A stretch of 64,000 nt of DNA from assembly GCA_046260765.1 (NCBI GenBank), contig JBHEOO010000005.1, positions 1-64,000 of the forward strand. Direction: 5' to 3'. A program made the translations under genes and the position numbers. How positions within the stretch are numbered: the first letter of the stretch is position 1; each line of letters starts with the position of its first letter. Below, piece after piece: positions 50,643 through 58,943 of the stretch. A model generated the notes under the pieces. That model searched no databases and was not told the DNA's origin. It saw only the letters and a program-made list of their open reading frames with translations. Source of the DNA: Chromatocurvus sp046260765. GTDB taxonomy: Bacteria > Pseudomonadota > Gammaproteobacteria > Pseudomonadales > Halieaceae.

Positions 50643-52439
50643 TCAGGTTGCGGCGTCGTTGATCACCTGCAGAAAGGCCTTGCCATATTTTTCCTGCTTG
50701 CGCGCGCCTACCCCCGGCAACTCCCCAAACGCGGCCAGTGAGCGTGGTCGCTGCCGACACATGGCCTGCAGGGTACTGTCGTGAAAGATGATGTAGGGCG
50801 GTATGCTCTGCTCCTCAGCGAGCTGACGCCGGCATTCGCGCAGAGCTTCCCACAGCGCGACATCGACATCTTCCGGCAGCGCCTGTCGTGTTTTCTGACG
50901 TGTACTGGTCTCCGGGCTGTTGTCCTTGCGAAGGGCCAGGGAATCTTCGCCCTTCAGCAGCGGGCGTGACTTCTCCTGCAGCCTGAGCGCGCCATAGCGC
51001 TCCATATCCACGCTCAGGTAGCCACGCGCCACCAGCTGTCGAAACACTGAGCGCCAGGGATTTGCGCCGAGGTCTGCTCCAATCCCGAACACACCCAGCC
51101 GGTGATGGTCGAGCTGCAGCACCCGTTCGTTTTCGAGGCCACGCAGAACATCAATCACGTGGCTGACGCCGAAGCGTTGGCCGGTTCGGTACACGGCGCT
51201 GAGCGCTTTACGGGCTGCCTCTGTGCCATCCCAGGTCTCGACCGGCTGCAGGCAGGTGTCGCAGTTGCCGCAGGGTTCTTCAAGGACATCGCCGAAATAG
51301 TGCAACAGGGCCTGGCGCCGGCAGCTGGTGATCTCGCACAGGCCGAGCATGGCATTCAGGCGCTGCTGTTCGGCGCGCTTGTGCTCTTCGCTGCCGGCGG
51401 AGTTGTCCATCATCTGGCGCAGCTTGATGATGTCCTGCAGGCCGTAGACCAGCCAGGCGTTGGCGGGCAGGCCGTCGCGACCGGCGCGACCGGTTTCCTG
51501 GTAGTAGGCCTCCACGGTCTTGGGCAGGTCGAGGTGGGCGACAAAGCGCACGTCGGGCTTGTCGATTCCCATGCCAAAGGCAATGGTGGCGACGATGACC
51601 AGACCCTCCTCACGGAGAAAGCGCGACTGGTTTGCCGAACGTTCGGCCGCCGGCAGGCCGGCGTGGTAAGGCAGGGCCGCGATACCCTCATCCTGCAGCC
51701 AGCGTGCCGTTTCGTCCACTTTTCGTCGCGACAGGCAGTAGACAATACCGGCATCGCCGGAATGCTCAGTGCGCAGAAAGGCCAGCAGCTGCTGGCGTGG
51801 GTTCTGCTTCAGCGCAATGCGGTAGCGGATGTTGGGGCGGTCAAAGCCTGCGATATAATGCCGGGCGTCCTCCAGGTCCAGTCTGATGGCAATTTCCCGG
51901 CGCGTGCGGGCGTCCGCCGTTGCGGTGAGTGCTATCCGGGGCACCGTGGGAAAGCGCTCATGCAGCACGTTCAGCTGCAGATAGTCGGCCCGGAAATCGT
52001 GACCCCATTGCGACACGCAGTGCGCTTCATCTATGGCGAACAGCGCGATATCGCAGCGTGACAACAGTTCCAGGGTGCGCGACTGCACCAGGCGCTCGGG
52101 CGCCACGTAAAGCAGGCTGAGCTGGCCGTTCTGCAACGCGTTTTCCACCTCCCACACCTGCTGGCTGTCGAGGCTCGAGTTGAGGAATGCGGCGTTGACC
52201 CCGAGTTCGCGCAGGCCATCCACCTGATCCTGCATGAGTGCGATCAGGGGCGAGACGACAACCCCACATCCGCTGCGAACGAGAGACGGAATCTGGTAGC
52301 AGAGTGACTTTCCGCCGCCGGTCGGCATGATAACCAGCGCGTCACGGCCATTGATGATCCCGTCGATAATGGCATCCTGGGGCTCGCGGAATGTCTCGTA
52401 GCCGAAGACGGAGCGCAGGGTTTCGAGGGCGGCTGTCAT
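50643..52439 (-). CDS. recQ: ATP-dependent DNA helicase RecQ
   Basis: A 598-residue 3'-5' helicase. Walker A is PTGGGKSLCYQ (about 39-49), the DEAH box is IDEAHCVSQWGHDFR (136-150), and motif VI is QETGRAGRDG. The RQC zinc site reads CEITSCRRQALLHYFG then CGNCDTC, and a C-terminal HRDC domain is present (FGELPGVGARKQEKYG). The length matches E. coli RecQ (609). I chose the ATG at 52439, ten residues before the conserved start of the helicase (VFGYETFREPQ). Confidence 0.95.
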   Translation of the reverse strand: MTAALETLRSVFGYETFREPQDAIIDGIINGRDALVIMPTGGGKSLCYQIPSLVRSGCGVVVSPLIALMQDQVDGLRELGVNAAFLNSSLDSQQVWEVENALQNGQLSLLYVAPERLVQSRTLELLSRCDIALFAIDEAHCVSQWGHDFRADYLQLNVLHERFPTVPRIALTATADARTRREIAIRLDLEDARHYIAGFDRPNIRYRIALKQNPRQQLLAFLRTEHSGDAGIVYCLSRRKVDETARWLQDEGIAALPYHAGLPAAERSANQSRFLREEGLVIVATIAFGMGIDKPDVRFVAHLDLPKTVEAYYQETGRAGRDGLPANAWLVYGLQDIIKLRQMMDNSAGSEEHKRAEQQRLNAMLGLCEITSCRRQALLHYFGDVLEEPCGNCDTCLQPVETWDGTEAARKALSAVYRTGQRFGVSHVIDVLRGLENERVLQLDHHRLGVFGIGADLGANPWRSVFRQLVARGYLSVDMERYGALRLQEKSRPLLKGEDSLALRKDNSPETSTRQKTRQALPEDVDVALWEALRECRRQLAEEQSIPPYIIFHDSTLQAMCRQRPRSLAAFGELPGVGARKQEKYGKAFLQVINDAAT

Positions 52440-52628
52440 GGTGTGGAGTATACCCTGCCGGGTCCCGCGAGTGGCCATCGACATCGCTCAAGCGACGGCA
52501 ATGCGCGGCATCTCGGCGTCGAATGTTTGTCATTGTGCTAGATTATCGGTTTTTGCGGCATCGACCGTGCGCCCGTGGCGCAGACGGCAGGTGCATGATG
52601 AATCAACCAAAGAGTTCAGAGGATTTCC

Positions 52629-53855
52629 ATGACAGATCAACACTGCGTCATTATTGGCGCCAGTCACGCGGCTGCCAGTATGGCAGCGACGCTCAGGCAG
52701 GAGGGCTGGGACGGCAGCATCACGATGGTGGGTGAGGAGGAGCATTCTCCGTATCACCGTCCGCCCTTGTCAAAGGCCGGGCTGATCGGCGATAAGGATG
52801 CTGCTTCGCTGGCTATTCGCCCGCGGGATTTCTATACCGCCCAGGGTATTGAACTGCGCCTGGGCGTGCGCGCCGAGCGGATTGATCGCGAGGCGCAGAG
52901 CGTTGCCCTGAGCGACGGTACCAGCCTGAGTTATTCGCAACTCGCGCTGATGACTGGAGCGCTGCCGCGACGTATCAGCCTGCCCGGTAGTGACCTGGAT
53001 GGCGTGCACTATCTGCGGAATATACGTGACGTCGACGCGATAAGAGCCCAGCTTGCGCCGGGCAAGTCGGCGGTGATCGTCGGTGGCGGCTATATCGGTC
53101 TGGAAACTGCAGCGTCGCTGCGCTCGGCGGGGATGCAGGTCACGGTACTCGAGGCGATGTCGCGGGTTCTGCAGCGCGTGACCGCGCCCGAAGTGTCTGC
53201 GTTTTTCACCCGCGTACACGAAGAAGAGGGTGTTACTGTCGTGACTGACACAACAGTCAGCGCGTTCACCGGAGAAGATGTGCTGACCGGCGTCACCTGC
53301 AGCGACGGCCGCGAATTTGCTGCAGATATTGCGATCGTCGGCATTGGCGTTGTCCCCGATACTGCGCTGGCGCAAGCGGCTGGCCTCGAGGTCAACGACG
53401 GCATAGTCGTCGATGAATTTGCGCGCACCTCGGATGCGCATATCCTGGCGGCAGGCGACTGCACGCATCATTACAATCCCATCTACGATCGCTGGCTGCG
53501 TCTTGAATCTGTCCAGAACGCCAACGAGCAGGCCCGAACCGCCGCAAAGACGGTCGCGGGCAATCCCATCGCCTATCACGCGCTGCCCTGGTTCTGGTCG
53601 GACCAGTACGATATCAAGCTGCAGATTGCCGGGCTGTCCATCGGTTACGACGAGGTTGTTGTGCGCGGAGATATCGCCTCCGGCCGCTGTTTCAGCCTGT
53701 TTTACCTGTGCCGCGGCCGACTTATCGCTGCGGATGCCATCAACCGGCCCAGGGATTTCATGGCCGCCAAGCGCGCCATTCTTGACGGTTGCAGGCCCGC
53801 GCCTGCGGCACTCGCGGACGATTCGGTAGACCTGAAAACCCTGCTCGAGGGTTGA
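52629..53855 (+). CDS. Ferredoxin/putidaredoxin reductase-like flavoprotein
   Basis: A 408-residue NAD(P)H-dependent FAD oxidoreductase of the putidaredoxin/rubredoxin reductase family. FAD binding is shown by VIIGASHAAASMAATLRQ and HILAAGDCTHHYN, NAD(P)H binding by VIVGGGYIGLETAASL, and YHRPPLSKAGL near residue 44 is the family marker. It passes electrons from NADH to a small Fe-S protein for a P450 or oxygenase. The next gene encodes a HiPIP, but HiPIPs are exported and high-potential, so it is an unlikely direct partner. The window's P450 is a possible client. GAGGA precedes the ATG. Confidence 0.88.
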   Translation: MTDQHCVIIGASHAAASMAATLRQEGWDGSITMVGEEEHSPYHRPPLSKAGLIGDKDAASLAIRPRDFYTAQGIELRLGVRAERIDREAQSVALSDGTSLSYSQLALMTGALPRRISLPGSDLDGVHYLRNIRDVDAIRAQLAPGKSAVIVGGGYIGLETAASLRSAGMQVTVLEAMSRVLQRVTAPEVSAFFTRVHEEEGVTVVTDTTVSAFTGEDVLTGVTCSDGREFAADIAIVGIGVVPDTALAQAAGLEVNDGIVVDEFARTSDAHILAAGDCTHHYNPIYDRWLRLESVQNANEQARTAAKTVAGNPIAYHALPWFWSDQYDIKLQIAGLSIGYDEVVVRGDIASGRCFSLFYLCRGRLIAADAINRPRDFMAAKRAILDGCRPAPAALADDSVDLKTLLEG

Positions 53856-53885
53856 TTGGCGGCGAAGCGTGGACCGAGGTTTCTC

Positions 53886-53914
53886 TTGGTATGGTCCAGA
53901 AAGCGGAGTATAAC
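53886..53914 (+). promoter_or_regulatory. Promoter of the HiPIP gene
   Basis: TTGGTA (53886-53891), a 17-base spacer and TATAAC (53909-53914) form a good sigma-70-type promoter 71 bases before the HiPIP start. It lies just past the flavoprotein stop, so the HiPIP gene can be expressed on its own. Confidence 0.5.
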
Positions 53915-53984
53915 CGTAAGCCACATGTGCCTGTGTAATCCGGGCACGTGCAATCCAGATAGTAAACACAGGAGTGATAGCATC

Positions 53985-54506
53985 ATGAAGCAGGATCAAC
54001 CGACTACCGAACGCCGTCGTTTTCTTACGCTGATGGGCGGCGGTGCCGTCATGTTGCCATTCGCGGGCCTTGTTGCCTGCTCCAGTGAGGAACCAGCAGC
54101 ACCGACTATTGCGGCCAACTCTGACGACGCGCCTGCGGCCCGGCCCAGCCCGGCGACACCATCGGCGGAGACGACCACAGAGACGGCCTCGGCAGATGTC
54201 GAGCAATCCACCCAGCAGGCCGCCGCTGACAGTGAGCAGATGGCGCAGAATGATGCCGGCGGTGCCAGCGGCGGGTTGCCGCGGCTGAGTGAAGATGACA
54301 CGCAGGCCAAGTCACTGAACTACAAGCACATCGCCAGCGATGTCGACTCGAGCAAGAACCCGCGCTATAAGGAAGGGCAGGTCTGCTCCAATTGCCAGGT
54401 GTATCAGGGCAAGGACGGTGACGACTGGGGTCCCTGCGCTATTTTCGCAGGCAAGGCAGTCAAGGCAACCGGCTGGTGCACTGCCTATGCTCCAATGAGC
54501 GCCTGA
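53985..54506 (+). CDS. High-potential iron-sulfur protein (HiPIP)
   Basis: A 173-residue exported HiPIP carrying one [4Fe-4S] cluster for periplasmic electron transfer. Cluster ligands are Cys134, Cys137, Cys151 and Cys165 (VCSNCQVY, WGPCAIF, GWCTAY). The N-terminus is a Tat signal, RRRFLTLMGG, ending in LVACSS, a possible lipobox with Cys32. Residues 33-100 are an unusually long Ala/Thr/Ser/Glu-rich linker before the folded domain (from about 108). This predicts a folded-state export and perhaps membrane tethering. HiPIPs donate electrons to reaction centres or oxidases in purple and related bacteria. AGGAG fixes the start. Confidence 0.92.
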   Translation: MKQDQPTTERRRFLTLMGGGAVMLPFAGLVACSSEEPAAPTIAANSDDAPAARPSPATPSAETTTETASADVEQSTQQAAADSEQMAQNDAGGASGGLPRLSEDDTQAKSLNYKHIASDVDSSKNPRYKEGQVCSNCQVYQGKDGDDWGPCAIFAGKAVKATGWCTAYAPMSA

Positions 54507-54705
54507 CTCTGAAAGCAGCAACATTGATGGCGGGGTCGCGCGCTACCTGGGGAGCAGGGAATACAGGTAGGTGCGGTTTCCGCCGTCTTTAACGGCTGGC
54601 ATCTTTATTTTCTGGCATAGGCGACGCGTTACAATCCCCCGGTGGCCTTCGATAATGCACTGAGGGTATCTACAAGCGGGCGAATGAAGATCAGTGCCCG
54701 CAGTG

Positions 54706-55272
54706 TCACGTAAACCAGCTGATCTGGTAAAAGTAGCCATCAACGGCCATAGCGAGATAGAGCAAGAACAGACCCGCACTCAGGTAGAGTCCTCGCATGC
54801 CGTAGAGCGCAACGGCCGCACTGTCGATAACGATCCAGTACAGCCAGTTTTCGTGCACGTAGGCAATCATCAGCCAGGTCGCGATCAGGCTGAACACAGT
54901 AGTGAAGGCGTCGAGCCAGGGCGTATGTGCAACCGGGTTGCGGCTCAGAAGATAGCCGACAATGCCCGTCGCAATACCGCCCGTTACCAGCCAGGGGATG
55001 TGGTCGGCCAGCGGCCAGCTGACAACCTGCCAGTCGTCGCCGGTGGCGAGCAGTCCGTACACTGCCATGCCGATGTAGAACACATGCAGGGCGCTCTCTG
55101 CAAAAATGTGCTTACGCCAGCAGAGAACCGCAAACAGCACCGAGCCAATGAAAGCGGCGATGTAGCACGCCGGCACAGCGCCGCGAATATAAAGCAGCGT
55201 GAAGGTGATGCTGAAACCGACGGCTGCAATCTCCAGCGCCGCATCAATCGATACGCGGTGTGTCAAAAGCAT
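54706..55272 (-). CDS. PnuC-family vitamin transporter
   Basis: A 188-residue membrane protein with about seven helices. The family signature lies in WLYWIVIDSAAVALYGMRGL near the C-terminus; SALHVFYIGMAVYGLL also fits. PnuC proteins move nicotinamide riboside, but relatives (PnuT, PnuX) carry thiamine or riboflavin. The upstream overlapping gene looks like a YkoF-type thiamine-binding protein, so thiamine is the better guess. The ATG at 55272 overlaps the upstream gene by 29 bases; a clear ribosome site is not visible, so the exact start is uncertain. Confidence 0.82.
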   Translation of the reverse strand: MLLTHRVSIDAALEIAAVGFSITFTLLYIRGAVPACYIAAFIGSVLFAVLCWRKHIFAESALHVFYIGMAVYGLLATGDDWQVVSWPLADHIPWLVTGGIATGIVGYLLSRNPVAHTPWLDAFTTVFSLIATWLMIAYVHENWLYWIVIDSAAVALYGMRGLYLSAGLFLLYLAMAVDGYFYQISWFT

Positions 55273-55504
55273 CCCTGTTGAGAAACTTGGCAACGAAAAT
55301 ACAGGTGTCCGGTCCGGCATTGAAATCCCGTGTGGCATCGCGCAAAAGATCAAACACGGTATCGTGATCACCGTTGATGAGCGTGCTCATGCCACCGGTA
55401 TGCAGACGTACGCCGGGATGCTTGCGTAGCCGGCGGATAAAATTGATCACTCTTTGCTCGTAGTCATGGGTGAGCGGATAGAAACTCAGTTCAACAGTCA
55501 GCAT
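55244..55504 (-). CDS. YkoF-like thiamine-binding protein
   Basis: An 86-residue protein whose sequence (LTVELSFYPLTHDYEQRV, then HTGGMSTLINGDHDTVF) resembles single-domain members of the YkoF/MTH1187 thiamine-binding group. These bind thiamine or its pyrimidine in the cytoplasm and often accompany thiamine transporters. It is the first gene of a two-gene unit and overlaps the PnuC-type gene by 29 bases. I see no thiamine riboswitch upstream. No signal peptide is present. The assignment rests on the SxYPL and MST...G motifs and the neighbour. Confidence 0.65.
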   Translation of the reverse strand: MLTVELSFYPLTHDYEQRVINFIRRLRKHPGVRLHTGGMSTLINGDHDTVFDLLRDATRDFNAGPDTCIFVAKFLNRDAFDTPRID

Positions 55505-55624
55505 GGTCGTAGTATTCGCCCCCTTGCCGTGTGGGAAATGTCTGGGAAAAGTCCTGCTGCGACCGGCTCCGTTGTGTACACACGGTGTTGCGGGGAAGCA
55601 GTCGAAAACAGTGCCAATGCCGCG

Positions 55625-55686
55625 TATACTATACTGAGCTGATGACGCAGTGCGTCACTTCCTATAGCTTGTGACGCTGAGGCGTC
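55625..55686 (+). promoter_or_regulatory. Leader with two GACGC palindromes before the peroxiredoxin gene
   Basis: A possible -10 box TATACT (55625-55630) is followed by a 15-base perfect palindrome, TGACGCA-G-TGCGTCA (55643-55657), and then by GACGC-TGAG-GCGTC (55673-55686). Both share the GACGC half-site and lie between the promoter and the ATG at 55717. They could be operators or 5' leader hairpins. Confidence 0.4.
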
Positions 55687-55716
55687 TCTTCGTACGCGCT
55701 TCAAAGGAGTATGAGC

Positions 55717-56364
55717 ATGTCATTAAGAATTAACGATACGGTACCCGATTTCACCGCCGAATCCAGTCTCGGAACCATCTCTTTTCACGACTGGATTGGC
55801 GATAGCTGGGCCATCCTGTTTTCTCACCCCAAGGACTTCACGCCCGTCTGCACCACGGAGTTCGGCGCGGTTGCACAGCTGGCCGATGAGTTTGCAAAGC
55901 GCAATACCAAGGCGATCGGCGTGTCTGTTGATGGCGTGGACGACCACCGCAAGTGGATCGGCGATATCGAATCCTACAGCAGTGCGAGCGTCGGCTTCCC
56001 GATTATTGCAGACACCGATCTGGCGGTCGCCAAGGCTTTCGACATGTTGCCCGCAGAAGCCTATCTGCCCGATGGCCGCACGGCAGCGGACAGCGCTACC
56101 GTACGCTCGGTGTTTATTATCGGCCCGGACAAGAAGCTCAAGCTGTCCATGACTTACCCCATGGTAGTGGGCAGAAATTTTTCCGAGATCATGCGTGCGC
56201 TGGACGCGCTGCAGTACACCCAGAAGCGCGGCGTGGCGACACCGGCGGACTGGGTTGTCGGTGAGGATGTGATCATTCCGCCGAGCGTGTCTGACGCGGA
56301 CGCGAAAGAGAAGTTCGGTGAGTTCGAAACCATCTTCCCCTACCTGCGTAAGACCCGGGCCTAG
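55717..56364 (+). CDS. 1-Cys peroxiredoxin (Prx6 type)
   Basis: A 215-residue peroxidase that reduces hydrogen peroxide and organic peroxides. The peroxidatic Cys45 lies in DFTPVCTTEFG, where PVCTTE is the Prx6 signature. No conserved resolving Cys is visible, and the long C-terminal domain (about 165-215) fits the family. I chose the second ATG (55717): AAAGGAG is seven bases before it but only one base from the ATG at 55711. The leader holds two palindromes that may control expression. Confidence 0.93.
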   Translation: MSLRINDTVPDFTAESSLGTISFHDWIGDSWAILFSHPKDFTPVCTTEFGAVAQLADEFAKRNTKAIGVSVDGVDDHRKWIGDIESYSSASVGFPIIADTDLAVAKAFDMLPAEAYLPDGRTAADSATVRSVFIIGPDKKLKLSMTYPMVVGRNFSEIMRALDALQYTQKRGVATPADWVVGEDVIIPPSVSDADAKEKFGEFETIFPYLRKTRA

Positions 56365-56388
56365 TGGCAAACTAGCCAGAAGTACCTT

Positions 56389-57618
56389 TCAACCGGCGAC
56401 GGCCGCCGTCGATCGCGGCCGGCCGGGCCGGTTGATCCAGAGTACGAGGGATACGGCAAGCACGCTTAGAAACGACAGGGCTACCATGGCGTCCCAGCCA
56501 TGGAGGTTCACTACCCACCCGGCGCTGAGGGCTGCCACCGCCTGTGAGCCGAACACGGCGAACTCATTGGCGCTCTGAACCTTGAAACGCTCGCTGGGCC
56601 GGTGGCAGAGCGGCAGCAACGCGGTGCCGCCGACAAACATGAAATTCCAGCCGATGCCAAGCAGCACCATGGCCCACCAGTAGTGCATCAGGTGTTGTCC
56701 GGCGAGCGCGACTGCCAGGCAGGCGAGGTAGGCCGCACCGCCGAGCGCGATGACCGTCCGGTGTCCCAGACGGGTGATAAGCCAGCCCGAAATAAATGCC
56801 GGCGCATACATCGCGACGATATGCGACTGGATGACCCACTTGGTGTCGAGCAGGCTGTGCCCGTTCACAGCGTGCATGTTCAGCGGGGTGCCCGTCATCA
56901 TGAAGCTCATCATGGCGTAACCCATTGCGGAAGCGATAATCGCCAGCCAGATGGGGCGTTGACGCAGAATGTCGACAAGTGGCCGCGCCTCTTCTGCCTC
57001 CTCGGCCGCATCGGCACGACGGTTGCGGTAACCGGCGAGGACAATGGCCATCGCCAGTAGATTGATGCAGGAAAGCAGCAGAAAAGCACCGACAAACGGT
57101 TGATGACTGGCGAACGCAGGCGCTAGCTGTTGCAGTCCGGGCACGAACCCGCCCCACACCACCAACTCCGGTCCCAGGTAGGCAGCCACCAGGCCCGCCA
57201 GCAGGACCCGCGATGCCGCCTTGCCGGCGAGCATGGGCGAGACGGTCTCAACTGCCGCGAAGCGATACTGCTGTGCTGCGGCGATGCTGACGCCGGCGGT
57301 CAGTCCCGCGGTGCAGAACAGGCCAAAATGTCCCATCACAAGTGCGCCGGCTGCAAGAACGCCACTGAGACAGCCCAGCAGCGAGCCGAGCGCGAAAACC
57401 AGACGTCTGCCAACGTGCGCCATCAGTCGCGTTACGCCGACCACGGAAACCGCGGTGCCGGTGATGACCATTGCGATGGGCAGGGTGGCAAGGCCCGGAC
57501 GCGGGGCGATGTCGTTGCCCACCAGTCCACCCGTGAGGAAATAAAGCGGTGCGATACACATGGACAGTGCCTGCAGACTCATCAGCAGGTATACCGTTGC
57601 GGGCAGTCGCGAAGACAT
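56389..57618 (-). CDS. MFS transporter
   Basis: A 409-residue major facilitator with about 12 membrane helices. The first cytoplasmic loop reads RLMAHVGRRLVFALGS, a relaxed MFS signature, and the second half has GWLITRLGHRTVIALGG. The family resembles poorly characterised drug- or metabolite-efflux members. Its start overlaps the azlD stop (TGATG), so it is the third gene of an azlC-azlD-MFS operon and may also export an amino acid or an analogue. Confidence 0.82.
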   Translation of the reverse strand: MSSRLPATVYLLMSLQALSMCIAPLYFLTGGLVGNDIAPRPGLATLPIAMVITGTAVSVVGVTRLMAHVGRRLVFALGSLLGCLSGVLAAGALVMGHFGLFCTAGLTAGVSIAAAQQYRFAAVETVSPMLAGKAASRVLLAGLVAAYLGPELVVWGGFVPGLQQLAPAFASHQPFVGAFLLLSCINLLAMAIVLAGYRNRRADAAEEAEEARPLVDILRQRPIWLAIIASAMGYAMMSFMMTGTPLNMHAVNGHSLLDTKWVIQSHIVAMYAPAFISGWLITRLGHRTVIALGGAAYLACLAVALAGQHLMHYWWAMVLLGIGWNFMFVGGTALLPLCHRPSERFKVQSANEFAVFGSQAVAALSAGWVVNLHGWDAMVALSFLSVLAVSLVLWINRPGRPRSTAAVAG

Positions 57619-57932
57619 CAGGACATTCCTCCAAAACGCATCAAGGCCGTCACCACTATGCCAAGGCTCACGCCCACCATGGGTCTTGCGGTGAGCAGCA
57701 TGACGCCGGCGGTTGCGAGCATTCCCCCCCGCCCGGCCATATCCGCCTCAACCGCGATGGGCACAAGCACCGCCACCAGCACCGAGCCCGACATGGCGTC
57801 GATGAAACTCATGACGCGGGGCCGCAGCGGCAGCAGTCCGGTGATGAAGACGCCGCCGAAGCGGGTAAACAGCATGACCAGCGCCATCAGTGCAATGACC
57901 AGGTAGACGCCATAGCCCTCGGTGGAGATCAT
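57618..57932 (-). CDS. azlD: AzlD branched-chain amino acid export subunit
   Basis: A 104-residue membrane protein with about three or four helices (LVIALMALVMLFTRFGGVFI; MSGSVLVAVLVPIAV). It is typical of AzlD, the small partner of AzlC in exporting branched-chain amino acids and some analogues. The start overlaps the azlC stop (ATGA) and the stop overlaps the next MFS start, so it is tightly coupled on both sides. Confidence 0.88.
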   Translation of the reverse strand: MISTEGYGVYLVIALMALVMLFTRFGGVFITGLLPLRPRVMSFIDAMSGSVLVAVLVPIAVEADMAGRGGMLATAGVMLLTARPMVGVSLGIVVTALMRFGGMS

Positions 57933-58636
57933 TGTTTCGGTGTCTCCAGCCAGAAAATGCCGACGGTTCCGCCCGCGATTGCGCCGACAATCACGTGGGT
58001 ATTCGGTGGCAGCCAACGGTAGGCTGCGTAGGCGGCGATGGCACTCAGGCACCAGGCAATACTCTTGCGCAGGTTGCGCCTGCCCACCATGACCATCGAC
58101 AGCATGAAACAGCCCATCACCATATCGAGGCCAATGCTTTTCGGATCTTCGATGCCCGAGCCGAGCAGCAGACCCGTCAGCGTTCCCGCCTGCCAGCAGG
58201 TCCACAGCGCAATGCCGCCGCCGACCAGTGTGCCGAGGTTGTTGCGTCCCTGCTGCAGGTCGTTGAGCGTCATGGCCCAGTTGGCATCGGATAGCGTGAT
58301 CAGCGATGCATAGCGACGACGCACGGGCAGCAGTCGCAGCCAGGGATAGAGACTGGCCCCCATGAGCAGCATGCGACTGTTGATGGCGAGCGTCGTCAGC
58401 AGCAAGGGCAGTATTGGCACCTGCGCGCCCCACATATCGAGTACGGCGAACTGCACGGTGCCGGCGAAGACGGTGGTACTCATCACCATGACTTCGACAA
58501 CGGCCATGTTGCTTTGCAGGGCGGCGACGCCAAAGGCCAGTCCAAACACGAACACGAACAGGGAAATCGGCAGAATCCGCCAGAAACCCCGGCGTATGTC
58601 CGCGGCAGTCAGTTCTGGTGCGACAATGTCAGGCAT
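57929..58636 (-). CDS. azlC: AzlC branched-chain amino acid export subunit
   Basis: A 235-residue permease. AzlC features include FRILPI-like GFWRILPISLFVFVFGLAFG near the N-terminus, FAGTVQFAVLDMWG, and NSRMLLMGASLYPWLR. With AzlD it forms a branched-chain amino acid exporter. I chose the ATG at 58636, where family similarity begins; no strong ribosome site is visible. It is the first gene of a three-gene operon, read away from a cytochrome c gene across 307 bases. Confidence 0.88.
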   Translation of the reverse strand: MPDIVAPELTAADIRRGFWRILPISLFVFVFGLAFGVAALQSNMAVVEVMVMSTTVFAGTVQFAVLDMWGAQVPILPLLLTTLAINSRMLLMGASLYPWLRLLPVRRRYASLITLSDANWAMTLNDLQQGRNNLGTLVGGGIALWTCWQAGTLTGLLLGSGIEDPKSIGLDMVMGCFMLSMVMVGRRNLRKSIAWCLSAIAAYAAYRWLPPNTHVIVGAIAGGTVGIFWLETPKQ

Positions 58637-58943
58637 GGCGCTGCCCGGCCTGCGCAAAACCTGCGCCCGCCTGGTGGTCTGGAAGGGCACAGGTCATGCC
58701 GATTTGCGTGTCGTTAGCGTGTCGGGGGTATAGATACATGTCATAGGTCAGCTCCAGGGGGGGCGTAGCTTAGCGGCTCGGTCCGGGAGTGGCCAGCACC
58801 ATTGTCGGACCACAATCGTCGGACTGCCATTGTCGGACCGTCGCCCTGCCATCGCTGCGCCGGTTTCGAACAGAGCGCTGACGTGCTGGCGCTTGGGCGC
58901 GGTAAAAGCTAAAGTCATGGTCAGTTGATGCCGGAGATACGCC
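58637..58943. other. Divergent intergenic region, azlC to cytochrome c
   Basis: About 307 bases without a gene between two divergent starts. It should hold both promoters, but I cannot place either with confidence. The one definite structure is a set of three regularly spaced direct repeats at 58802-58843. Confidence 0.6.
58802..58843 (+). repeat. Three 14-bp direct repeats
   Basis: TTGTCGGAC, TCGTCGGAC and TTGTCGGAC begin at 58802, 58816 and 58830, each starting a unit of exactly 14 bases. The five bases between cores vary. Such phased direct repeats could be binding sites for a regulator of either neighbouring gene. Confidence 0.7.

Noticed and set aside
54507..54705. GCCGT/ACGGC hairpin after the HiPIP gene as a terminator
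   Set aside because: The stem is only five pairs and the following T-rich stretch is interrupted and displaced.
55505..55710. Thiamine riboswitch upstream of the YkoF-like gene
   Set aside because: The conserved CTGAGA and distal thi-box motifs were looked for on the minus strand and not found.
58802..58843. Direct repeats as replication iterons
   Set aside because: No replication initiator gene or AT-rich segment is adjacent; a promoter location makes regulator sites more likely.
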